64,000 bases of DNA, from contig NZ_JABRWJ010000014.1 of the NCBI RefSeq assembly GCF_013266755.1, forward strand, positions 62,001 through 126,000, given 5' to 3'. Positions 57,156-64,000 of the stretch are shown one piece after another (position 1 is the first letter of the stretch; every line of letters starts with the position of its first letter). Both the position numbers and the translations under genes were made by a program. This DNA is from Pseudaquabacterium terrae. GTDB lineage: Bacteria; Pseudomonadota; Gammaproteobacteria; Burkholderiales; Burkholderiaceae_C. The notes beneath the pieces were generated by a model. The model was not told the origin of the DNA. It saw nothing but the letters and a program-made list of their open reading frames with translations, and ran no database searches.

Positions 57156-60100
57156 TCAGCGATCCGCGGCGGTCAGGGTTTCGAGCAGCAGCAGGAGCTC
57201 GGCGGCGTCGTCGTAGTCGAGATCGGGGGCGTCGGCGACCGACAGGCTGCGCTGGCCGGCGACAATGGCTTGCAGCGCGGGGAGGAAAGGCGGCAGCGAG
57301 GCGGGTGGGTCGGCCGCTACGGCAAGCTGCTGCAGCCGCAGGCTGGCGGCGGAGGTGTCACCAGCGATCAGCAAGCCACCGATCTCGGCGGCCAGCCGCG
57401 CGCCGGGATTGCGGCTCTCTCCCCCGTCGCGGCGGTAGGCGAGGTAGGCGTCACGCGCCTGCGCGCGGGCGTGGTGCGCCTCGGCCGGGCGCCCGTCGTC
57501 GCGCTCGATCTTGGCGAGGATGTACCAGGTCTTCCATTGCGCCGCCGCATGTCCTAATCCTCGTCCACACTCGATCGCGAGTTCGACCTCGCGGCGGGCT
57601 TCGGCCAAGCGGGCGAGGGATCGCAGCGTGGCGGCGAGGTTGCTGCGGGTTAAGTGTTCCATTGCCACGTTGCGCAGAGTGACAAAGCGGTCGGCCGCCT
57701 GGCGGAAGTGGATGACGGCGTCTTCGGGGCGGCCGAAATGAGTGGCGTAGAGATTCGCCAACTGGTTCAACGTGTTCGCCTGCCCTGCCATGTCATTGCG
57801 CTGAACCTTGATCGCCAGCGACCGGCGGTACGCGTCTTCGGCGGCGTCCGCGTCGCCAGCATCCTGTTGGACCATGCCAATCTGATGCCAGGCGATTGCC
57901 ACCGACCCTGCTTCGCCCAGCGCTGCGAAGCGATCAAGCGCCTCGGTCCAAGCGACCAGTGCTTCGGGAAAGCGCCCTTGCAACAGTCGGACGGTACCCA
58001 ATTGGCCTTTGTTGACTGCAACTTCGCGTTCGTCACTGCGTTGCTCTGCCAGGGCAATCGCCTCCTCGTAGGCCTGCGCGGCCGCGTCGAGGCGTCCGAG
58101 CTGACGCATGGCGACCGCCCGCTCGGTTAGGGCAACCGCTGCCATGCGCGCCGCCCCGCCCCCGGGAGCACGGCCTTCTACCGCTTCGAAGCGACGCCCT
58201 GCCTCGTCGAGCAGCGGCAAGGCTGCACCAGCCTGACCAGCCGACCGCAGGATACGTCCGAGGAGGAAGCACGCCATTGCCAGGTCATAGTCGGCATCGT
58301 CATACGCAGCATCGCCGGCCGATAGCGCGCGGTCGTGCAACCTCCGCGCCGCTGCTAGCGCGTCGCCAATGCGTCCAATTTCCAACAGTTGATCGATACG
58401 GGCGTGCTCGGCTTGGAACTGCGCATTACCCCATGCCACTTGGCCGAGAGCTCGTGTCGCCGCGTCGAGCGCCTGCGCGACTCGGGCCGATAGCCGCGGG
58501 CGGCTCAGCACTCGAAGCAGCCCGTACAAGGTCGTCGCCAGATTGATCGTCTCCTCGGCATCGCCCACGCGTTCGACCCGGTCGAGCAGCGTCATAAGGT
58601 TCGGGAGCTCCACTACCGTCAGTTCAGCGGCCATTTCGGCGTTCTTGTATTGCTCCTGTTCCAGGAGCCCAACATACGCCCACATCGCCCCAGTCCAGCG
58701 CACCGCAAGCGCCTCACGCTCACTCACGTCCCATTCGGCCGCGAGGCAGGCGCACAGCGCCGGGTTCAGGCTCAGCTGGTTGTAGCGCTCCATTGTTGCG
58801 AGGCCGGTGGCCGCCAGCGCGGCACCCAGCGCCTGCACGTCGGCCTCATCCCAACCGGTCATGTGCCGCAGCATGTCCAGATCCACCGCGCCGTGGAACA
58901 CGCCGAGCACCTTCGCCCGGTCGCGCATCTCAGGCGTCAGTCGCCGCAGCGACAGCTCGACGCTGGCCAGTAGTGACTGCTCGCGCCGCCCCGGAAAGCG
59001 CCGGTCCATCTCGACCATTAGGGCCACGAGGTCGGCCTGCGTGGCCGCCGGCCCGCGCTCGCGCAAGGCCGGTGCCAGCAGCGCCAGCGTGCGCGCGTGG
59101 CCATGCACCGCGTCAACCAGCGACTCAATATCTTCGCGCTGCGCCTCGGCCTCGCGGCCCCTGCCAGCAGCGTCCAGCCCCAGCGTGCGTTCGACGAGCT
59201 GCACCGCGTCCGTGCGGCTCAGGCGGTGCAGCTCGATGCGCTGAACCGCGCCGTCGAACGGCGAGGGCAGCGCCTCGCGGCTGGTGAACACAATGCGAGT
59301 GTCGCCGCTGGCCATCAACCTGGCGGCCAGCGCCAGGATCGCGTCGGCGCGCTCGCGGTCGTCGCCGGCTAGCGCCTCGTCGGCGCGGCCGTCGGCGCCG
59401 GTGTCCGGTGCCGCGAAAGGCGCCGCCAGCACGCTCTCGAGGTTGTCGATGACCAGCAGCGTCGGCTGCTCGCGCAACTCGCGCAGCACCGGCTCGATGG
59501 CGGCGTCGAAGTCTGAATGCGCCGCCACGCTGTAGGCCTTGCCGACGAGCTGGCGGCCGATCGCATCCAGCACCGCTTCGACATATCCGTGCGACTCGAC
59601 CGACACGAAGGCCGCACGCTGGACCTGGCGCGCGCGCACGCGCCAGCGTGCGAACTCTGCCGCCAGCGCGGTCTTGCCTTCACCGCCCTGGCCGCGCAGC
59701 ACCGCGTAGCGCTCGGTTGCGAGCAGACGTTCCAGTGCCAGCAGCTCGCGGCTGCGGCCGACAAAGCCCTGGGCGGGCGGCGGCGGCAGCTCGCCCAGGC
59801 GCGTTTCCAAGCGCGAGCGCCAGTCTTCCAGCGTCTGCTTCGTCGGCGTCTGGCGGAAGAGCTGCGGATCGTCCCGGTCCTGGTACAGCACCGGAACAAA
59901 CCAGTCCTGCAGCCTGAATTCGCCGACCCCGAACACCCGGCCGCGCACCGGGCTGTCCTTGAGGTCCCGCTGGCCAGCCAGCATTGCGCTGCCGACACGT
60001 TCGCCGCTGCACAAGGCGCGGTAGAAGGTCTCGACGAAGCGCCGCGCGGTTTCGACCAGCACGCTGTGGCTCATCGCCACCACCGAGCCGACGCCGGTCG

Positions 60101-61586
60101 TCAACAGCGCGCTGGCGACCGATTCGCTGGCGCTCTCGGCCTGCGCGGTCTGGCACGCGTCCAAGAACACCAGCGGAATGCCGTGGTCGCGCAGCAGCGC
60201 GCCGAGTTCGCGCGTGGCCACGGTGGCGTGGCGACGCGTGCCGCGGGCGAGCTTGCCGTCGTCCTCGTGCTCGAAGCACAGTGCGCCCAGGCCGGCGTGG
60301 CGGTCGTAGACGCCGTGACCGTCGAAGTGCAGCACGTGGTAGGGCCTGCCATCGCGGCGTGCGCGGTCGAGCTCGTCGCGCAGCGCAGGCAGCGTCGGCG
60401 GCGCGAGCAGCCGCAGCTCCACCTGGCCGGCCAGTGCCTCGATGGCCTCGACCATCGGGCCGGCGCTGGCGCGGTGGTCGATGTAGTCGCAGGCCTCGTC
60501 TTCCGGCCGGGGGCTGGCGAGCAGCACGCGGATCGGGGTGGCCAGCAGCGGCACCGGCACCGCGTGCTCGGTGGGCAGCCGCCGGCGCACACGCACCGGC
60601 TGCGCACCCTGGAACAGGAAGTCGCGGCCGTCGTGCAGCAGCTCCCAGGGCAGGCCGAGCAGCAGCGTGCCGGCCTCGCGCATCGCTTGCACATCGACCT
60701 CGGGCGTGCCGGCGTCGGGCGAGCAGTCGACCTCGACGGAGAAGCGCCGCGCCACCCGGGCCGTGCCGATCGCGGCCCAGGACTTGAGGACCTCGGCCAC
60801 CGACTGCGCCGGCAGCGCGGCGTCGTGCAGCAAGCGGCCCCAGCCTTCCAGCTGCTCTTCGATGCGTTTTGCACGCTCGGCCAGCAGCGGGCTCGGCCAG
60901 ACGGCATAGTCTTCGAGATACCAACGCAGGTCGGCGGCCTCGATGACGCCCAGTGGCGCCTCCAACACAAAGCGCGCGCTCTGCACTTCACGCTGGACTG
61001 CCGTGGCCGGCGCATGCACCAGCCGCGCACGCGCACGGGCGCGGCGGCGGCCATCCGCGTGGGTGACGATGCTTGGGTCGCTCAGTTTGAGCAGCAGCTC
61101 TTCCACTGGTTCGGCAGCGGGTTGCGGCTCGGGTTCGGCATCGGTGGGCGGGCGCAGCCGCAGCGCGACGAGGATGTCGTGCAGCGCCGCGTCGAGCGCC
61201 GCGCTCTGGATCGCGACATGGATCGGCGGCTCGTCGAACAGCGCCTCCATGGCGCCGAGCGGCGTGCCGTCGAGCAGCAGCGGCACCACGGGGAAGGCGT
61301 CGGGCCCGCCGCGTTCCTTCTGCAGGCTGAGGGCATGCTTCAGCTCCTTGCCGACCCACGCCGAGCCGTGGGCACGGGGCGAGACCAGCACCAGCGCGCC
61401 AGACGACCGGTCGATGGCGCGACGGATGATGGAGTCCAGCGGATCACCGCCGTGGAACTCGCGCGAGTCGATCGTGACGGGCGCATCCAGCTCGGCCAGC
61501 GCAGCCCGCAGTTGGCGGACGGTGTCATCGTCGCCGCTGCTGTGCGAAAGGAAGTAGGTCCTGCATTCGGGATGAGTCTCCGCCAT
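57156..61586 (-). CDS. TIR-CHAT-STAND NTPase-TPR protein
   Basis: The 1476-aa protein joins four modules. A TIR domain (about 8-130) has YFLSHSSGDDDTVRQLRAAL and the WxxxE motif (W77, E81 in SAWVGKEL), so NADase activity is possible. A CHAT caspase-like protease domain (about 290-560) has the dyad His424 (LHFDGHGVY) and Cys478 (VFLDACQTA). A STAND NTPase (about 600-940) has P-loop RGQGGEGKTALA (Lys638) and Walker B LLVIDNLES. About ten TPR-like repeats follow (about 1000-1390). STAND proteins are signal-triggered switches; the TPRs probably sense and TIR/CHAT act as effectors. ATG 61586 (GGGAG 5-6 bp before) is preferred over 61598. It converges with the TRAFs-binding gene. Confidence 0.88.
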   Translation of the reverse strand: MAETHPECRTYFLSHSSGDDDTVRQLRAALAELDAPVTIDSREFHGGDPLDSIIRRAIDRSSGALVLVSPRAHGSAWVGKELKHALSLQKERGGPDAFPVVPLLLDGTPLGAMEALFDEPPIHVAIQSAALDAALHDILVALRLRPPTDAEPEPQPAAEPVEELLLKLSDPSIVTHADGRRRARARARLVHAPATAVQREVQSARFVLEAPLGVIEAADLRWYLEDYAVWPSPLLAERAKRIEEQLEGWGRLLHDAALPAQSVAEVLKSWAAIGTARVARRFSVEVDCSPDAGTPEVDVQAMREAGTLLLGLPWELLHDGRDFLFQGAQPVRVRRRLPTEHAVPVPLLATPIRVLLASPRPEDEACDYIDHRASAGPMVEAIEALAGQVELRLLAPPTLPALRDELDRARRDGRPYHVLHFDGHGVYDRHAGLGALCFEHEDDGKLARGTRRHATVATRELGALLRDHGIPLVFLDACQTAQAESASESVASALLTTGVGSVVAMSHSVLVETARRFVETFYRALCSGERVGSAMLAGQRDLKDSPVRGRVFGVGEFRLQDWFVPVLYQDRDDPQLFRQTPTKQTLEDWRSRLETRLGELPPPPAQGFVGRSRELLALERLLATERYAVLRGQGGEGKTALAAEFARWRVRARQVQRAAFVSVESHGYVEAVLDAIGRQLVGKAYSVAAHSDFDAAIEPVLRELREQPTLLVIDNLESVLAAPFAAPDTGADGRADEALAGDDRERADAILALAARLMASGDTRIVFTSREALPSPFDGAVQRIELHRLSRTDAVQLVERTLGLDAAGRGREAEAQREDIESLVDAVHGHARTLALLAPALRERGPAATQADLVALMVEMDRRFPGRREQSLLASVELSLRRLTPEMRDRAKVLGVFHGAVDLDMLRHMTGWDEADVQALGAALAATGLATMERYNQLSLNPALCACLAAEWDVSEREALAVRWTGAMWAYVGLLEQEQYKNAEMAAELTVVELPNLMTLLDRVERVGDAEETINLATTLYGLLRVLSRPRLSARVAQALDAATRALGQVAWGNAQFQAEHARIDQLLEIGRIGDALAAARRLHDRALSAGDAAYDDADYDLAMACFLLGRILRSAGQAGAALPLLDEAGRRFEAVEGRAPGGGAARMAAVALTERAVAMRQLGRLDAAAQAYEEAIALAEQRSDEREVAVNKGQLGTVRLLQGRFPEALVAWTEALDRFAALGEAGSVAIAWHQIGMVQQDAGDADAAEDAYRRSLAIKVQRNDMAGQANTLNQLANLYATHFGRPEDAVIHFRQAADRFVTLRNVAMEHLTRSNLAATLRSLARLAEARREVELAIECGRGLGHAAAQWKTWYILAKIERDDGRPAEAHHARAQARDAYLAYRRDGGESRNPGARLAAEIGGLLIAGDTSAASLRLQQLAVAADPPASLPPFLPALQAIVAGQRSLSVADAPDLDYDDAAELLLLLETLTAADR

Positions 61587-61726
61587 CGCCGCTCCCATGC
61601 GTGGGCCATGCCGCGCAACGACTGCAGCATAGACGGCCGGGCGAAGATTGCGGCAGCGGCAGGCAGCGCAAAAGGGGCGCGTCCGGGTTTACGCGTCGTC
61701 AAGCGTGCGGATGCGCGGTCTCGCCT

Positions 61727-62518
61727 TCACATCTGCTTGAACAAATGGAGGAACGTCCGGCTCACCGGCAGCACTTCACTGCGCCCCTTCAAGTGCACAT
61801 CCGCCGTCTCGTTCAGCCCCCGCGTCACATGGCTGATGGCCTTCATGTTGACGACCACCGAGCGATGCACCTGCATGAATTGCGCAGCGTCCAATTGCGC
61901 GAGCAACTCCTTCAGCGGCGTGCGCAACAGCGCTTCCGCCGGCTTGCCGTCATCGCCGCGCCACGCGATCAGCGTGTATTTCTCGTCCGACTTCAGAAAG
62001 TCGATGTCGTCGACCGCAATCAGCCGCAGCGTCTGCCCGACCGACGCGCGGATCCAGCGCAGTGAACTGGTTGCACTGCCGCCGCGCTGCAGATGCGCCG
62101 CCAGCTGCTGCAGCAAGTCCTCCGTCGCCTGCACCGGCTCGGCGCCGTTCAGCCGCTGCTGCAGCCGCTGCACGGTCGTCGCCAGCCGCGCCGGCTCGAC
62201 CGGCTTGACGAGGTAGTCGAGCACGCCGTGCTCGAAAGCCTTCAGCGCGTATTGATCGAAGGCCGTGACGAACACCAGGTGCGCGCGCGGCCCGATCAGC
62301 CGGGCCGCTTCGACGCCCGACAGGCCCGGCATGTGCACGTCAAGAAAGCAGATGTCCGGCTGCCGGGCCTCGAACATCTCGACCGCCTCGCGGCCATTGC
62401 GGGCTTGCGCGATGACCTCGAGCTCGGGCCAGGCCTGAGCAAGCATCAGCTCGAGCTCGTCGCGCAGCAGCGGCTCGTCGTCGGCGATCAGCGCGGTGGG
62501 GCGTTTCGGGGTGTTCAT
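61727..62518 (-). CDS. LytTR-family response regulator
   Basis: The 263-aa protein has a receiver domain (TALIADDEPLLRDELELML, phospho-Asp in ICFLDVHMPGLSG, Thr in VFVTAFDQYALKAF, lysine in DYLVKPVEP). A C-terminal LytTR DNA-binding domain follows (about 150-263; IDFLKSDEKYTLIAWRGDD, FMQVHRSVVVNMKAISHV). AlgR/LytR-type regulators of this form control envelope or virulence-like functions. It lies 16 bp after the LytS-type kinase gene, its cognate partner, and 140 bp upstream of the TIR-CHAT-STAND gene on the same strand, so co-regulation is possible. Confidence 0.92.
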   Translation of the reverse strand: MNTPKRPTALIADDEPLLRDELELMLAQAWPELEVIAQARNGREAVEMFEARQPDICFLDVHMPGLSGVEAARLIGPRAHLVFVTAFDQYALKAFEHGVLDYLVKPVEPARLATTVQRLQQRLNGAEPVQATEDLLQQLAAHLQRGGSATSSLRWIRASVGQTLRLIAVDDIDFLKSDEKYTLIAWRGDDGKPAEALLRTPLKELLAQLDAAQFMQVHRSVVVNMKAISHVTRGLNETADVHLKGRSEVLPVSRTFLHLFKQM

Positions 62519-62534
62519 CGTCGTTGCGCGCTCA

Positions 62535-63632
62535 TCATGCCGTGTCGCGCGGCACGCGCTGGGCCGGGAACTCCAGCTCGGCGCAAACGCCGTGCGGCAC
62601 CAGCCCGGTCAGGCTCAGCCGCGCGTCGCCGCCGAAGGCCAGCTGCATGCGTTCGCGCAGCGTCGACAGGCCGGTGCCCAGGCCGGCGCCGGTGGGCTGC
62701 AGGCCGACGCCGGTGTCGGTGACGCGCACGATGCAGCGCCCTTCACGCAGCGAGACGCTGACCTCGATGCGCCCGCCCTCCTCGCCCGGGTCGATGCCGT
62801 GACGCACGGCGTTCTCGACCAGTGTCAGCAGCGTCATTGGCGAGCAGCGCAGCGGGTTCGCGGCCTCGTCGGCATGGATCGCGAATTGCAAGCGGTCGGG
62901 CATGCGCATGTGCATCAATTCCAGATACGCGCGCACCAGCTGCAACTCCTGCTCCAGCGTGCTGGCGGTCTCGTCCAGCCGCGGCACGGCTGCGCGCAGG
63001 TAGGCGATCAGCGCGTCGAGCACCGCGGGCGCCTGCGGCGAGCCGGTGCGCACCAGCGCGCGCACGTTGGCCAGCGTGTTGAACAGGAAGTGCGGCTGCA
63101 CCTGGGCCTGCATCAGCCGCATGCGCGCATCGAGCGCCTGGCGTTCGAATTCGCTGCGTTCGAGCTGGAAGGCCAGCGCCTGCTGGTGCGCCAGCGCCTC
63201 GCGCTGGCGCACCATCGCGGCCAGCGCGATCCACGGGCCGAACAGGATGCCCATGAAGATCAGGTTCATGAAGCCGGTGAGGCGCAGGCGGTCGTGCCAG
63301 AACTGCCATTCACCCGTCGTCACCCAGTAGGCGACCAGTGCGCCGATCGGCACCGCGACCAGCAGGCCCAGCAGCTGCAGGCCCCAGCGCGAGAGCCGGC
63401 GCGGCACCTTCTGCGGCCACTGCTCGAAGAATCCGAACGCCAGCATGCCCAGCAGGCCGACGATCATCACGCGCGCGATCCATATCGGCGCGGGCGTCGT
63501 CGTCGAGGTGGCGCTTTGCATCAGGCCGAAGGGCACGGCAGCGATCAGCACGAAGCGCACGCGCCGCCAGGCGATGAGGCGCGACCAGTCGCGCGGCGGG
63601 ATCAAGGGGGCAGCGGTGGCAGTGGCAGGCAT
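62535..63632 (-). CDS. LytS/AlgZ-type membrane histidine kinase
   Basis: The 365-aa protein has four predicted membrane helices in its first half (RFVLIAAVPFGLMQSAT, IARVMIVGLLGMLAFGFF, LQLLGLLVAVPIGALVAYWV, FMNLIFMGILFGPWIALAAM). The HisKA_3-like/His_kinase motif QVQPHFLFNTLANVRALV and a HATPase with LVENAVRHGIDPG and DTGVGLQPTGAGLGTGLSTL follow. It lacks a large periplasmic sensor, so it may sense the membrane itself. It precedes the LytTR regulator gene, the first gene of the unit. ATG 63632 has a weak ribosome site; an in-frame ATG further up (63674) is possible. Confidence 0.9.
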   Translation of the reverse strand: MPATATAAPLIPPRDWSRLIAWRRVRFVLIAAVPFGLMQSATSTTTPAPIWIARVMIVGLLGMLAFGFFEQWPQKVPRRLSRWGLQLLGLLVAVPIGALVAYWVTTGEWQFWHDRLRLTGFMNLIFMGILFGPWIALAAMVRQREALAHQQALAFQLERSEFERQALDARMRLMQAQVQPHFLFNTLANVRALVRTGSPQAPAVLDALIAYLRAAVPRLDETASTLEQELQLVRAYLELMHMRMPDRLQFAIHADEAANPLRCSPMTLLTLVENAVRHGIDPGEEGGRIEVSVSLREGRCIVRVTDTGVGLQPTGAGLGTGLSTLRERMQLAFGGDARLSLTGLVPHGVCAELEFPAQRVPRDTA

Positions 63633-63724
63633 GGCGACAGTGTGCCGAGCTTGGGCGCACGCCCCAAGCGGCATCGGACTGGGCACCGCGTGGCGTGGTC
63701 GGGCCACGCCGGGGGCCGACGGGG

Positions 63725-63802
63725 CGCAGGCCCCACAAGCCTGTTACCGGCGCAGGCGCCACAGGCCTGCTACCGGCGCACGCCCCGCGCGGCTGTTACC
63801 CG
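63725..63802. repeat. Three tandem copies of a 26-bp repeat
   Basis: Units at 63725-63750, 63751-63776 and 63777-63802 follow each other with no gap. The first two agree at 23 of 26 bases and the third agrees with the first at 20 of 26; the shared core is C-C-T-G-(T/C)-T-A-C-C-G-G or close to it. They fill the space between the end of the downstream kinase gene (stop at 63804) and the LytS-type gene, on the minus-strand upstream side. They may affect transcription termination or initiation, or be a neutral minisatellite. Confidence 0.7.
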
Positions 63803-63803
63803 C

Positions 63804-64000
63804 TTACGCCGCCAGCGCTTCGGCCACCGTCGGCGCGGCGGCGCTGCGCCGCAGCGGCAGCGTCACCCGAAACGTCGTGCCGCGCCCGATCTCGCTGTCG
63901 ACCGTGATGCGCCCCTGGTGCTTCTGCACGATGCCGTAGGACAGCGACAGCCCGAGCCCGGTGCCCTTGCCGATCGGCTTGGTGGTGAAGAAGGGGTCGA
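63804..64000 (-). CDS. Sensor histidine kinase, C-terminal part (runs off right edge)
   Basis: The last 64 residues of a kinase are visible on the minus strand, ending with TAA at 63804-63806. They contain the G2-box of the HATPase ([20 protein letters not shown]), then [20 protein letters not shown] and [10 protein letters not shown]. The match to the C-terminus of the kinase at 10952-11869 is very close ([20 protein letters not shown] there), so it belongs to the same short-kinase type or is a relative. The tandem 26-bp repeats start just after it, before the LytS-type gene. Confidence 0.85.
   Translation of the reverse strand, partial: DPFFTTKPIGKGTGLGLSLSYGIVQKHQGRITVDSEIGRGTTFRVTLPLRRSAAAPTVAEALAA

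Overview
This 64 kb window is very GC-rich and densely coded, with long reading frames open on both strands. It carries Bug/TctC-type solute receptors, DUF3297 and DUF2789 proteins, many c-di-GMP and two-component genes, and many ATGA/GTGA gene overlaps. These suggest a chromosomal segment of a free-living Burkholderiales bacterium of the Rubrivivax/Leptothrix/Methylibium type. That placement is inferred from gene content and style, since there is no rRNA or other marker gene. I see no tRNA, rRNA, insertion sequence, prophage or CRISPR array.

Layout. 1-5.1 kb: the end of a TIR-like gene followed 7 bp later by a 1575-aa nSTAND1 NTPase with a membrane segment and WD40-type propellers. 5.1-9.0 kb: a GNAT acetyltransferase, an ankyrin protein, a small membrane protein and a winged-helix/ATPase regulator. 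9.1-15.9 kb (minus strand): a tightly coupled signalling operon with a PAS-GGDEF-EAL-REC protein, a 49-aa protein, an HDOD protein, a histidine kinase, a REC/HD-GYP protein and a REC protein. Diverging from it (16.0-18.9 kb) are a membrane diguanylate cyclase and an HD-GYP relative lacking its HD motif. Together this is a c-di-GMP island that probably makes, breaks and senses the messenger.

18.9-25.8 kb: an unknown protein, an S15/CocE-type hydrolase, a SnoaL-like protein, a bifunctional class A penicillin-binding protein and a GT4 glycosyltransferase. 25.8-35.3 kb (minus strand): a second signalling block with a single-domain response regulator, a small hypothetical protein, a 2123-aa hybrid kinase carrying about twelve 92-residue HAMP-type repeats, and a second hybrid kinase. 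35.5-39.2 kb: two overlapping lipoprotein genes, one a serine beta-lactamase-fold enzyme, and an NAD-type isocitrate dehydrogenase homologue.

39.4-45 kb: a SARP-type (winged helix plus BTAD) ATPase/TPR regulator, then two paralogous secreted proteins whose upstream gap holds three 11-bp-phased repeats of the kind SARP proteins bind. 45-54.3 kb: a Rossmann oxidoreductase, a Bug receptor, a ParE-type toxin-antitoxin pair, DUF3297, two divergent secreted proteins, a tartrate/D-malate-type module (Bug receptor, dehydrogenase, divergent LysR regulator) and DUF2789. 54.3-64 kb: a Gfo/Idh/MocA oxidoreductase, then the most unusual locus. There a deoxyribosyltransferase-like/TRAFs-binding-domain protein converges on a 1476-aa TIR-CHAT-STAND-TPR protein, with a LytTR/LytS two-component pair upstream of the latter. 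The window closes inside another histidine kinase.

The TIR/nSTAND pair at the left edge and the TIR-CHAT-STAND plus TRAFs-binding pair at the right edge are the best candidates for undescribed bacterial immune or cell-death signalling systems. Positions, motifs and overlaps are read from the sequence. Family functions come from general knowledge, and no database search was possible.
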